NCBI RefSeq assembly: GCF_003243515.1
Contig: NZ_QFRA01000031.1
Location: forward strand, 1-21,674
Origin: Corynebacterium kroppenstedtii
GTDB taxonomy: Bacteria > Actinomycetota > Actinomycetes > Mycobacteriales > Mycobacteriaceae
Direction of reading: 5' to 3'
Length of the DNA stretch: 21,674 bases
Both the position numbers and the translations under genes were made by a program. Numbering within the stretch: position 1 is the first letter of the stretch; every line of letters begins with the position of its first letter. The notes under the pieces were generated by a model. That model saw only the letters and a program-made list of their open reading frames with translations. It searched no databases and was not told the origin of the DNA. Shown piece after piece: positions 1 through 7,682 of the stretch.

Positions 1-181
1 CTGCATAGGGGGACGCTATGTCGCCGAATTGCGCCGTTGTTGCAGCGCACAGGGCCCTTATTGACTAAAAATTCGGGGTAGGTGCCCGGAGTGTGAAGGT
101 ATGGGAGCGCTCTGAGTCTGGTGTACCGGCGCGCGTGGCGTGGTTGGTTGGTTGAGGAGGTCCTTGGTTACGGCGTTTCAG
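1..181. other. Intergenic stretch downstream of ygfZ; no gene seen
   Basis: No reading frame here looks coding on either strand. There is a short AGGGCCCT palindrome at 51-58 and a TTGACT at 61-66, but no -10 hexamer at a proper distance. The run TTGGTTGGTTG near 142-152 is low complexity. I see no T-tailed terminator hairpin for the minus-strand gene that ends at 182. Confidence 0.5.
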
Positions 182-1492
182 TTAGCGCGTTTTTCCACGC
201 AGCTTGTCGACGGCTTGTCGTCCGGCTTTGGGGGCTTCGTCCAGGTGAGTGGTGTCGGGGTCGATGGCGAGCGTTGTGCCGTCGACCTCAAGGGCGGTTA
301 TTTGTGTCCCCACTGCCGACCGTGCCCCACCGGTTGCCCCACTGCCGATTGCTTTTTCGACGATGCTCCGCTTGACGAGTCCTAGCGCGATAGGTCCTTC
401 GTCGCAGTCGTCAACGACGGTTCCGATTCGGCCAACCTTCCGTTTCCCAAAGGTGATCGCTTCACCTGGTTCGGGCCGGCGGGCCGAGTAACCGTCAACT
501 TGGAGTTTGACCAGAAGCCGGGGCGGGCGCCCGAGGTTTTGTATCCGTGACACTATCTCTTGCCCGCGATAGCACCCTTTGTTCAGGTGAACGAAGGAGG
601 CCGTGGGCCCATCGTCGACGGTTGCCCGCTGGGTCGGCGCGCTGGCGGAGGTTCCGATAAAGGCTTCTATCTCGTGCGGCACAGTGCGATTGTCAAGGTC
701 AGCGTGTACCTCCGGTATGACCGCTTTGACCCGTTCCGCTTCGTAGGCCATGAGGCCGGTTGGCTTCGCACCCGCATTGATGAGCGCCGTGAAAGCGTCG
801 GTAAGCGCAGGCCTGGGCACCAAAAGATGGACAAAATCTTTCGTGCCGACGAGGGAATCGGTGAATGTGATCGTTCCTTCGGGAAGCGTATCGGGCGGGG
901 TAGTAGTCGCCGGCGTACCCGGAGCGTGATTGTCTTCTAAGACGTGGGCCATAACCGTCGACGTGTCCGGGCCGATGACGGTAATGAGGGCAAGAGCTAC
1001 TTCGTGAACGCTCACTGCGGACCAAAAGACCATTTGTGTCAGATATGTCTGAAGAGCGTCGAAACTCTCTGGTTCGGAGACCAGGTAGACGGTGGGCTCG
1101 TCGGCACGTGTGAGCAAAGATTCTTTAGGCCGCACGATAGTGAACGCGTGTTCGATGTGCCCCTTCGCATCCAAGATCAGCCCGTGAGTAGTCGAACCAG
1201 CGGCGAGCGCATCAATCTTTTGGCTGATCAGCGAATTCAGCCACGACAGCGTGTCCGCCCCGCTGATCTGGAGTACCCGCTGATGGGATCTATCGACGGC
1301 TCCCGCAGATCGCTCAAATGCCCGTTGTTCACCAAAGGGGTTCCCATAATGCCAGGCCACACCGTGCTGTTGATGCCCGTCGGGCGCGTCGGCGGCTCCG
1401 TCGGTGGTGTCGAGAAGCAGGCTCTGATATGTCGTGGGAGTGGGCGTTTCTCCGGGGGTCTTGCTGGTGTTCGAAGCTTCGCGGGTGGCCAC
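182..1492 (-). CDS. ygfZ: YgfZ/GcvT-fold folate-binding protein (Fe-S cluster maintenance family)
   Basis: YgfZ proteins share the aminomethyltransferase (GcvT) fold, bind tetrahydrofolate and help repair or assemble Fe-S enzymes in the cytoplasm. The family hallmark K-G-C-Y-x-G-Q-E is present as KGCYRGQE at residues 305-312, with the conserved Cys at 307. The N-terminal YQSLLLD...GVAWHYGNPFGEQRAF block and the C-terminal beta-barrel part (LLVKL...GRIGTVV) also fit actinobacterial members. The longest frame starts at an ATG at 1528 (448 aa). I prefer the GTG at 1492 (436 aa): a TACACT -10 hexamer at 1500-1505 (minus) lies exactly 7 nt before it, implying a leaderless mRNA, and the extra 12 residues are outside the family core. 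The gene is divergent from pabC, as expected for this neighbourhood. The family is clear; the start and the exact biological role are less certain. Confidence 0.88.
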   Translation of the reverse strand: MATREASNTSKTPGETPTPTTYQSLLLDTTDGAADAPDGHQQHGVAWHYGNPFGEQRAFERSAGAVDRSHQRVLQISGADTLSWLNSLISQKIDALAAGSTTHGLILDAKGHIEHAFTIVRPKESLLTRADEPTVYLVSEPESFDALQTYLTQMVFWSAVSVHEVALALITVIGPDTSTVMAHVLEDNHAPGTPATTTPPDTLPEGTITFTDSLVGTKDFVHLLVPRPALTDAFTALINAGAKPTGLMAYEAERVKAVIPEVHADLDNRTVPHEIEAFIGTSASAPTQRATVDDGPTASFVHLNKGCYRGQEIVSRIQNLGRPPRLLVKLQVDGYSARRPEPGEAITFGKRKVGRIGTVVDDCDEGPIALGLVKRSIVEKAIGSGATGGARSAVGTQITALEVDGTTLAIDPDTTHLDEAPKAGRQAVDKLRGKTR

Positions 1493-1499
1493 GAGTGTC

Positions 1500-1505
1500 A
1501 GTGTA
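1500..1505 (-). promoter_or_regulatory. -10 hexamer TACACT for leaderless ygfZ
   Basis: TACACT fits the actinobacterial TAnnnT -10 pattern and lies 7 nt upstream of the in-frame GTG at 1492, so transcription should begin at or next to the start codon. No convincing -35 is visible, which is common in this group. Confidence 0.45.
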
Positions 1506-1564
1506 GCCGGGAATGTGGTGATTATCATGAAATGTTTCGCCCCGGATATGTCCCAGGGTCGTCA

Positions 1565-1570
1565 TACAAT
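1565..1570 (+). promoter_or_regulatory. -10 hexamer TACAAT for leaderless pabC
   Basis: TACAAT is followed by 6 nt and then the ATG at 1577, with no Shine-Dalgarno sequence in between. This geometry places the transcription start on the A of the ATG. No clear -35 element is seen at 1542-1547. Confidence 0.5.
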
Positions 1571-1576
1571 ACGGAT

Positions 1577-2524
1577 ATGTCTTCTGCTTCATCTGTGCTT
1601 TGGCCGTTGTCGCCCCAGTCGCCGGGTACGAACCCCCTGCTCGTTGTCTCTGTGTTGCACGCAGGTTTGGATTCGGTAGGGCGCGAGCCCCGTGTCCACG
1701 ATTCGTCCCAGCCACTGTTGTTTGCCGACGACCTTGCCGCGGTTCGTGGCGACGGAATTTTTGAGACGTTGATGCTCCGTGGGGGAAGTGTGCGGAATCT
1801 AGACCGGCATGCGAAGCGGTTCCGTCGTTCGGCCACGATGTTGGGGTTGCCCGAGCCGGACCTGGATTTGTGGGGCCGCGCGACGGATTTGGCCGTGGAG
1901 GAGTGGAAGAAGCAGTACCCGGAGTTAGCGGATCGCGATTGTGGCCTGCGGTGGGTGCTGTCTCGTGGCCGCGAGTCGACGGGGCGGCCGACGGGGTGGA
2001 TTACGGTGGCTCCGATGTCGGAGGAAGTCGAGCGTGGCCGTCGCGAGGGCGTGAAGGTGATGTCCGCGGAGCGAGGGTTCCGCCTGGATTTGTCGGAGCG
2101 ATCACCATGGGCATTGATTGGCGCGAAAACCCTCTCATACGCAGCGAATATGGCGGCTCTGCGCTATGCCCATGAGCATGACTTTGACGACGTCATTTTC
2201 ATTTCCGACGACGGTGCCGTGTTGGAGGGGCCGACGTCGACTGTGATCGTGGTCTCTGATCGCCGCATGATGACATCGAAAACTGATGCGGGAATTCTTG
2301 CAGGTACGACGCAAGCTTCCATGTTCGGAATTGCGCGCGAGCGTGGTTGGGAGTGTGAGGAGCGTCGTCTCACGCTTGACGATCTCAAAGCGGCCGACGG
2401 TGTGTGGTTGGTGTCCTCGGTGCGAGTCGCTGCACGGGTGCTGAGTTTAGACGGGTTTGAGTTTGATCGGCCGGATACAGCGGACGAGGTAGAAGAGATT
2501 GCCGCGGAAGCTGTCGGGGAGTGA
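1577..2524 (+). CDS. pabC: Aminodeoxychorismate lyase (PLP fold-type IV, BCAT/DAAA family)
   Basis: This 315-aa protein is a fold-type IV PLP enzyme. It probably cleaves 4-amino-4-deoxychorismate to p-aminobenzoate plus pyruvate for folate synthesis in the cytoplasm. Family landmarks in order are RGDGIFETL at 58-66, the catalytic PLP lysine at about K184 in IGAKTLSYAANMAAL, the EGPTSTV cofactor loop at 217-223 and GILAGTTQ at 239-246. An open frame continues upstream to 944, but that part is antisense to ygfZ and does not look like protein. The ATG at 1577 with its own TACAAT -10 is the natural start. In mycobacteria the pabC-like gene has the same neighbourhood (next to a DUF1794 gene). A D-amino-acid or branched-chain aminotransferase cannot be fully excluded by sequence alone. 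A folate-linked gene next to a folate-binding YgfZ is consistent with the call. Confidence 0.85.
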   Translation: MSSASSVLWPLSPQSPGTNPLLVVSVLHAGLDSVGREPRVHDSSQPLLFADDLAAVRGDGIFETLMLRGGSVRNLDRHAKRFRRSATMLGLPEPDLDLWGRATDLAVEEWKKQYPELADRDCGLRWVLSRGRESTGRPTGWITVAPMSEEVERGRREGVKVMSAERGFRLDLSERSPWALIGAKTLSYAANMAALRYAHEHDFDDVIFISDDGAVLEGPTSTVIVVSDRRMMTSKTDAGILAGTTQASMFGIARERGWECEERRLTLDDLKAADGVWLVSSVRVAARVLSLDGFEFDRPDTADEVEEIAAEAVGE

Positions 2525-2533
2525 GCGTTTTGC

Positions 2534-2565
2534 GGGATCTGCTCCATCCTCATCTGGAGCATCCC
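2534..2565 (+). terminator. Possible hairpin terminator after pabC
   Basis: GGGAT (2534-2538) and GCTCC (2541-2545) can pair with GGAGC (2556-2560) and ATCCC (2561-2565) around a 10-nt loop with a 2-nt bulge. It starts 10 nt after the pabC stop. There is no T-run, so it would be a weak or factor-assisted terminator. Confidence 0.3.
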
Positions 2566-2742
2566 TAGGTGCGTTGTAATCAAGGGTGAGCGGGAGCTTA
2601 CCTCGTTTCGGCTGTCACACAGAGCCTACTTACGAGAGATGTAGCGGACCGGCTTCCCCCATCTGCTCTAGGTGTCGTTGATAGTTGCGGGAATTTGTCA
2701 GCCGCCTTGGAAAACACACGGGTTAGATGATCCAAGGTCTGT
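2566..2742. other. Short non-coding stretch
   Basis: No coding frame is supported. One small imperfect hairpin is visible (GGCTGT...ACAGAGCC near 2610-2627). It separates pabC from the broken minus-strand locus. Confidence 0.4.
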
Positions 2743-3164
2743 CTAGCTGGGGTCTCGGAGGCTGCGGCTTAACTCAACCTGTAGGACAGAATGTCCCTTT
2801 TTCTGAAGGTAATCAGTCACGGTATAACCGGGCTCTGCCTCAAATTTGTCCTGTGAAACATGACCATCGAATTCGTCTTGCAACGCACCAACGATCGCCT
2901 CCGTCGGCACCGATGACTCTTCACCGGTGCCGGCCGGCACAGATTCGTCTAGCGAAGAATCTCTCATTCCGCGAATTTCAACAACGACGGCATTCTGAGG
3001 ATGCGGTCGATGATCCGTTTGAACTCATCATTCCTCGTAGACCAATTCTTATGCCAGTCTGAGACCTTGCCCGTTGTTGTGAGTGACGACGCACCCACCC
3101 GGTCGGTCGCAAACTCAGTAATACCTCCGGTGTACAAGTTAGCTGGGTTTTCGTGTGCCATCAC
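2743..3164 (-). pseudogene. Frame-broken hypothetical protein remnant (unrecognised)
   Basis: Two minus-strand frames abut. The first (GTG at 3164, 66 aa) stops in an ATGA overlap with the second (ATG at 2967, 74 aa). The second frame is already open well upstream of its ATG, reading QNAVVVEIRG just before it. A single inserted base near 2996-3001 would join DRIL to QNAVVVEIRG and give one protein of about 140 residues. The joined product is hydrophilic with an acidic C-terminal half (EESSVPTEAIVGALQDEF) and no transmembrane segment. I do not recognise the family. A TAGAAT hexamer at 3214-3219 (minus) could be its promoter. Alternatives are two translationally coupled small genes, a sequencing error, or chance frames. 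The multiple scars in the adjacent DNA favour decay. Confidence 0.4.
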
Positions 3165-3225
3165 GAACCTGTGTTGTGGAATGAAGGGTAATTAAGACAA
3201 TAGGTGAGGTTGCTATTCTATCTAC

Positions 3226-3577
3226 TCACCGCATCGAATCAGCCGCGCCAGCTCCGTCATTGTGATTAGCCTGGTACTTTGGATTCCGCTCGATAAGCTC
3301 GGCTGTTCCCGTGTCAGGGGCTGTTGACTCTTCCGAAGTCGCGGGACGGGAAGCGGCGAGTTGAGCCATCGCCGAAGCCTCGGAGACAGGGGGCGTGTCA
3401 GGAACAGATGCCTGTGCCGAGCCTAGACTTGCCCGCTAACCGCCCCATTAACAAGAAGCGTGCCGGCAAGACCGGGAGGCAGTCCCAACGCTATCCCTAA
3501 TATTTTGGTGCGTGATAGGGGCCGCGTTGATATGCGCCGTGGTGAGGTCTCCTGGTGTACGCCCTGGCAGATTCCAT
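3226..3577 (-). pseudogene. Frame-broken membrane-anchored protein with Pro/Thr/Ser/Ala-rich exterior
   Basis: Three consecutive minus-strand frames make sense only when joined. First comes an ATG at 3577 followed by an Arg/His/Tyr/Pro-rich N-terminus (RRPHHGAYQRGPYHAPK). Second is a hydrophobic span (ILGIALGLPPGLAGTLLVNG). Third is a P/T/S/A-rich low-complexity tail ending NHNDGAGAADSMR at the TGA 3226-3228. Each junction falls in a short homopolymer: one base missing in the T/A run at 3503-3506 and one in the C/G run at 3432-3434. The layout (basic N-terminus, one transmembrane helix, disordered extracytoplasmic linker) is that of a cell-envelope protein. I cannot name the family. Either the gene is dead or the assembly has homopolymer errors here. 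Confidence 0.4.
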
Positions 3578-3594
3578 CGAATCGGTGTCGCTTG

Positions 3595-3751
3595 TTAAAA
3601 GCTTTCCCGAGGACAGATGTCCGCGAATAGGCCGGCTATAAAGACACTGGCTATGAATAGGTTGATTATTACGCAGACCTAGACAGTAAGTCAGTATCGG
3701 CACTGGCAACCAGTAGTTATGATCGGTGTGACTTCGCCGCATGGGCCGCAT
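3595..3751 (-). pseudogene. Remnant of a small two-helix membrane protein
   Basis: From an ATG at 3742 or 3751 the frame reads NYWLPVPILTYCLGL. Another frame then continues VIINLFIASVFIAGLFADI and stops at TAA 3595-3597. Removing one base near 3673 fuses them into a product of about 45-50 residues with one or two hydrophobic segments. The annotated-length single frame (84 aa, ending at 3497) instead runs into low-quality sequence. The product is unrecognised. It is probably part of the same decayed locus as the remnant at 3226-3577. Confidence 0.3.
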
Positions 3752-3831
3752 TTTCGCTGCTTAGAGGCTTATATGGATTCCGCAGTCCCGAGAGTCACGC
3801 GAATGAATGACGCTTAGCCTGACCACAGTTC

Positions 3832-6774
3832 CTAGGCCGTTGTCTCCTCTTTTTCTTGTCGCGTCGCCCATTCCAAAAGCTGGAACAGGTTCTGATAATT
3901 CTGGCCAGTTGCTTCGGTTATTCCTTGCTCGCATGTCCGGTTGATCGAGGCATAAGCAGAGTACGGTCGCTCATTGACCTCATGTGCCTCCGCCCGCGTG
4001 GCACTCTTCGTCAACTCATGGTGAAGCATCCCACGATCACCCGCATACGCGCAGCAGCCCCAATGCTTCGGCACCGTCACATCCCGGGCGACAACGCGCG
4101 CAATCGCGCACATCTCGTCGATAAGACCTAAATGAGTCAGAGAACACGTGGGGTGGAGTACCAGAGAGTCCAGCTGTCGCTTCGCTTCCAAGTGAGAAAG
4201 CAAATAACGTACGCAGAACTCGACGGCATCCATCACCTGCACTTTCTCCCACTTAGGGTCGCAGGCCGCAGCCTTGTTAACAGTGTCTCGCATGACCTGA
4301 ATGCCCTCTGTGCAGGAGGCAGCATCGCACACAATTGGCAGCTTGCCTTCCTCCGACGCTTCCCACAACCCAGAGAGCACGCGTGTGCACATGACCTCGT
4401 AGCCCTCCAGTATGCCCTTGGACTTCCACGGCGTACCGCAGCACATGCCACCGATACCTTTCGGGGTGCGCCACGTGAGCCCCGCACGCTGCGCGACAGC
4501 CTCGAAAGCCTTGGTAGCATTCATCGCCCGCTTTCCGTCCCCATCAATACCACCGAACATTTCGTTGACGCATGTGGGGAAGAAAACAAAATCCGCGTGG
4601 TCGGTTGATACATCACGGCGCAGAGGGCCACCTTGGGGCAGCGCATTTTTATAAAGCGGCATCGTGTCATCGCCGACCATCTTTCGCGCAACCCTCGTGG
4701 CAGCCGTCGGCAAGGACGACGGAACGGCATGCGCTGCAGTCATCGCCAGCGAGCCAGCCTTGGCAGCTAGGTTCCACCCGTGTGCCGCAGCCTTCCAGCC
4801 CTTCTGTGCAACACTGCCGGCAGTATCCGCACGCAATTGACGAATCAAATCTCCCGTATTAATACCCACGGGACAGCGCGTGAGGCACATCCCGTCCACC
4901 GCGCACGTATCTTGCCCGTCGTATTGCCACCGTTCCTGCAACTCGGTGGCCAACGTTGTGTCCCCGCGGTTCTTCGCCGCAGCAATCTCACGACGAACAA
5001 CGATCCGCTGGCGTGGCGTCAACGTCAGATTGCGCGACGGGCAGACCGGCTCGCAGTATCCGCACTCAACGCACCGGTCCGCCACCTTTTCGATGCGGTC
5101 CGCCACCTTCAAATGCTCAACGTACTCATGAGGATCGTCGGTAATGATAACCCCGGGATTGAGCATTCGCTTCGGATCAGCCGCATCCTTAATCCGACGC
5201 ATAATCTGGTACAACTCTGAACCAAATTGGCGCTCAATAAACGGAGCCATAATACGTCCCGTTCCATGCTCCGCCTTTAACGAGCCGTTATAGCCCAGAA
5301 TGACGTCAACCATATCCTCGGTGAAACGTTGATATCGCTGAAGTTTCTTCACATCCCGGAATTGTTCATTTAAGAGGAAGTGAACATTGCCATCTTTTGC
5401 GTGACCGAAAATAACGGATCCGGGATAATCGTGGTTTCGGAAAAGATGCGTGAGATCATCGCACGCGCGACCCAAATCCTGGACCGGCACGACAACATCC
5501 TCCAGCAACGCGTTCGTTCCGCTCGGCCGAGCTCCCGCAACGGCAGCATACAAATTATTTCGCGTTGCCCACAAGAGATTTCGTTCTTTTTTATCCGACG
5601 TCATCTCGTGTGGCACCGCCAATGGCATTGCTTCAAGATGGGGGAGCGCAGCTGAATACCGGTCGTGCAGTTCGTCGTCGCTGTCTCCAGTGAACTCCAC
5701 CAGCAACGCAGCGTGATCCTTCACGTCAATTTCGCGAATTGACCGCGCTACCGACCCCGTCCGCTGTGCCACCTTGAGACTCGTCGCATCTAGAAGCTCA
5801 GCAGTCTGAAATCCATCCGCAACCAGCTGAGGAACTGCCGATGACGCGTCGATCAGGTTAGAGAAAACCAAGAGCCCCGTAGAAACTCGTGGTTTTACTT
5901 CCAACGTATTAAACGTAGCCTCGGCAATATATGCCAGAGTACCTTCCGAACCGATTAAGAGGTGCGTGAAAATATCGAGCGGGGACTCATGATCCAAGAA
6001 TGAATTTAGGCCATACCCCAAGGTGTTCTTCATTGAGTATTGATGCTTGATTTTCCGCACTAAGTCAGGACTCGACGTAATCTGCCGACGCATTTGAACG
6101 AGAGCGTCAAACAACTCTGGCTCCTGCGTGCGGAATTGTTGCTCAGCATCGTGGTCAGCTGAGTTAATGACAGTTCCGCTAGAGAGAATAAATACCAAGG
6201 AATCCAGCGTCTGATAGGTATTGAATTGCGTACCGCAATGCATCCCGGAGGAATTATTCGCCACCACGCCGCCAATCGTGCACGCACTTGACGACGCAGG
6301 ATCTGGACCTAGCTTGCGTTTGTATAGCGACAAATAGGCGTTAACCATTTGGATCGTCGCGCCCGGCTGAACGCGCACCTTGCGGCCATTATCCAGAACC
6401 TCGATGTCTTGGAACCGCCGTCGGGTATCGACCATCACCGCGTCAGTTGTCGCCTGCCCGGACAGGCTGGTCCCACCAGCTCGGAAGCTGACCTGCAGAT
6501 TGCACCGGTCGGCGGCCGCCATGATGCGGGCGACCTGGTCGGCGCTGTCCGGGCGCATGATCCCCTTCGGAACGAGCAGGTAGTGCGAGGCATCGTGTGC
6601 CTGTGCGATGCGGGACAGTCCGTCGTCCGCATAGTCGATAAGTTCTTTGCCGTCCGCTTGAAGGGTGTTTAGAAAACGCCGGAATTGTGGGTCCTCATCG
6701 GCGTGGGGATGAGTGATGGGGGATTCCGCCTCCATGACAGAGGTTGAGGTCGGATCCATGTGTGTCGTCGTCAT
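3832..6774 (-). CDS. Fused FAD-linked oxidase / Fe-S (CCG-domain) D-2-hydroxyacid dehydrogenase
   Basis: This 980-aa enzyme resembles the Dld-II/YdiJ class, which oxidises D-lactate or D-2-hydroxyglutarate and passes electrons through Fe-S clusters to the respiratory chain, probably at the inner face of the membrane. An N-terminal PCMH-type FAD domain carries RAGGTSLSGQA (98-108), CTIGGVVANNSSG (165-177) and GSEGTL (275-280). An FAD-oxidase C domain follows with KAEHGTGR (500-507). A ferredoxin-like part has CxxCxxCxxxCP (C568, C571, C574, C578) and a second cluster (C624, C630, C634). The C-terminus has two cysteine-rich CCG-type repeats (C735, CC 778-779; C877, CC 907-908). A longer frame begins at 6846. 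I choose the ATG at 6774 because a TAGACT hexamer lies 7 nt before it and the extra 24 residues look non-native. It is divergent from the yceI locus. The substrate cannot be fixed from sequence. Confidence 0.88.
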   Translation of the reverse strand: MTTTHMDPTSTSVMEAESPITHPHADEDPQFRRFLNTLQADGKELIDYADDGLSRIAQAHDASHYLLVPKGIMRPDSADQVARIMAAADRCNLQVSFRAGGTSLSGQATTDAVMVDTRRRFQDIEVLDNGRKVRVQPGATIQMVNAYLSLYKRKLGPDPASSSACTIGGVVANNSSGMHCGTQFNTYQTLDSLVFILSSGTVINSADHDAEQQFRTQEPELFDALVQMRRQITSSPDLVRKIKHQYSMKNTLGYGLNSFLDHESPLDIFTHLLIGSEGTLAYIAEATFNTLEVKPRVSTGLLVFSNLIDASSAVPQLVADGFQTAELLDATSLKVAQRTGSVARSIREIDVKDHAALLVEFTGDSDDELHDRYSAALPHLEAMPLAVPHEMTSDKKERNLLWATRNNLYAAVAGARPSGTNALLEDVVVPVQDLGRACDDLTHLFRNHDYPGSVIFGHAKDGNVHFLLNEQFRDVKKLQRYQRFTEDMVDVILGYNGSLKAEHGTGRIMAPFIERQFGSELYQIMRRIKDAADPKRMLNPGVIITDDPHEYVEHLKVADRIEKVADRCVECGYCEPVCPSRNLTLTPRQRIVVRREIAAAKNRGDTTLATELQERWQYDGQDTCAVDGMCLTRCPVGINTGDLIRQLRADTAGSVAQKGWKAAAHGWNLAAKAGSLAMTAAHAVPSSLPTAATRVARKMVGDDTMPLYKNALPQGGPLRRDVSTDHADFVFFPTCVNEMFGGIDGDGKRAMNATKAFEAVAQRAGLTWRTPKGIGGMCCGTPWKSKGILEGYEVMCTRVLSGLWEASEEGKLPIVCDAASCTEGIQVMRDTVNKAAACDPKWEKVQVMDAVEFCVRYLLSHLEAKRQLDSLVLHPTCSLTHLGLIDEMCAIARVVARDVTVPKHWGCCAYAGDRGMLHHELTKSATRAEAHEVNERPYSAYASINRTCEQGITEATGQNYQNLFQLLEWATRQEKEETTA

Positions 6775-6781
6775 GATCTTT

Positions 6782-6787
6782 AGTCTA
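6782..6787 (-). promoter_or_regulatory. -10 hexamer TAGACT for leaderless oxidase gene
   Basis: TAGACT (minus) is 7 nt upstream of the ATG at 6774, and there is no ribosome-binding site between them. This supports a leaderless transcript and decides the start against the ATG at 6846. Confidence 0.45.
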
Positions 6788-6952
6788 GGAATACAATCCA
6801 AAAATCCATGCACCGGTGGCTCTGGATCGTGGCACGTTACACCCATAAATGCTTCATGAAAGTGGGTTCAGCTGCCGACTAGATATCAGTAGCCGTTTAT
6901 CGGCCAGCCGCCCCATTTATCAGTCCTCTGTGAGATATTTTCCGCCATTTTG

Positions 6953-6984
6953 TTGACAAATCACCAAAAGGTGAGCAATATAGT
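6953..6984 (+). promoter_or_regulatory. Promoter of the yceI locus (TTGACA ... TATAGT)
   Basis: A perfect -35 TTGACA lies at 6953-6958. The best -10 is TATAGT (6979-6984) with a long 20-bp spacer; CAATAT (6976-6981) gives a 17-bp spacer but a poorer match. The start would fall near 6990, leaving a leader of about 55 nt with a good Shine-Dalgarno before the ATG at 7045. Confidence 0.55.
6961..6974. promoter_or_regulatory. Palindrome TCACC-AAAA-GGTGA in the promoter spacer
   Basis: A perfect 5-4-5 inverted repeat sits between the -35 and -10 elements of the yceI promoter, a classical position for a repressor operator. A degraded copy, TCAC-ATAAA-GTGG, lies 31 bp downstream at 6992-7004, about three helical turns away. 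The cognate regulator is unknown. Confidence 0.4.
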
Positions 6985-6998
6985 TGATATGTCACATA
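6981..6998. promoter_or_regulatory. RosR-like operator overlapping the -10/start region
   Basis: The 18 bp TAGTTGATATGTCACATA match the Corynebacterium glutamicum RosR (redox-sensing MarR-type) consensus TTGTTGAYRYRTCAACWA, as I recall it, at 15 of 18 positions. The site overlaps the presumed -10 and transcription start, so binding would repress. A YceI-like (polyisoprenoid-binding) gene is a known RosR target in C. glutamicum, which makes the match more than chance. Confidence 0.5.
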
Positions 6999-7044
6999 AA
7001 GTGGCACGGGCACAATGCGTCAAGCACTTAAAAAGGAGAAAACA

Positions 7045-7537
7045 ATGACGAACCTGTCCACTATCAACGGAACCTACGACATTGATGCATCGCACTCTCG
7101 TTTAGGATTCGTTGTTCGCCACGCCATGGTGACGAAGGTCCGCGGATCGTTCTCCGACTTCACCGGGGAAGCCTCCGGAGACGCCTCTGATCCGTCGTCA
7201 ATCAAGGTGAATGTGACGGCACAAGCTGATTCATTTTGAGGACCGTGATAAGCACGTCAAATCAGGTGATTTTCTGGATGTGGAAAGCAACCCAACATTA
7301 ACGTTCACCTCCACCTCGGCGGAGATTAAAGGAACCACCCAGTCTGTGACGATTCCGTTCGAATTCGGCGGCGAGGCTAAGGACCCATTCGGCAACGTGC
7401 GTGTTGGGTTCGAAGGTGGCATCACCATTTCTCGAAAAGACTTCGGGTTGTCCTGGAATACGGCTCTGGAAACTGGCGGAGTTTTAATTTCCGACGCCGT
7501 TGCGCTGGAATTAGAAATCAGCGCCATAAAGAAGTAA
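7045..7537 (+). pseudogene. YceI-family lipid/isoprenoid-binding protein, frameshifted
   Basis: YceI proteins are lipocalin-like beta-barrels that bind isoprenoid or amphipathic lipids. The start is an ATG at 7045 behind the ribosome-binding site AAAGGAG (7032-7038). The first 64 codons give the family N-terminus (GTYDIDASHSRLGFVVRHAM, KVRGSFSDFTGEA) and end at the TGA 7237-7239. Another frame, open from GAG 7238, continues EDRDKHVKSGDFLDVE and the typical C-terminal half through DAVALELEISAIKK to the stop at 7537. The family normally has a short DTGN-like turn between the halves (for example DTGNxxRDxH), and it is missing here. An 11-nt deletion of that turn explains both the missing residues and the frame change; one extra T in TTTT is the simpler alternative. 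No signal peptide is present. The gene is probably non-functional unless this is a sequence error. Confidence 0.8.
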
Positions 7538-7554
7538 GCGTAACCAGGAAACAA

Positions 7555-7577
7555 TAGTTAGCGAAGGCGCTTAACTA
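7555..7577 (+). terminator. Hairpin between yceI and hchA
   Basis: TAGTTA (7555-7560) plus GCG (7561-7563) pair with CGC (7568-7570) and TAACTA (7572-7577), with one bulged T and a 4-nt loop. It sits 17 nt after the yceI stop. No T-tail follows, so it may be a weak terminator or an operator. Confidence 0.3.
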
Positions 7578-7682
7578 ATCATCGCCGGTGGAGTACCCGT
7601 CGGGGATATTTTGCCGGTGTTGTTAGCCTGTGGCCGACTCGTACCGGTGGCACGATCCCGCCATTCCTTGTAGAAAGGCGAT

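Noticed and set aside
944..1576. N-terminal extension of the pabC frame
   Set aside because: It is antisense to ygfZ, has no family similarity, and the ATG at 1577 has its own -10 and matches the family start.
2525..3831. tRNA genes, IS ends or attachment sites in the gene-poor stretch
   Set aside because: No GTTCGA T-loop context, terminal inverted repeats or transposase frames are present.
3856..6672. Several plus-strand frames of 60-160 codons opposite the large oxidase
   Set aside because: They are shadows of the well-supported minus-strand coding region and show no domain features.
6929..6944. Possible GlxR/CRP site TGTGAGATATTTTCCG
   Set aside because: Only the left half TGTGA fits; the right half does not match TCACA.
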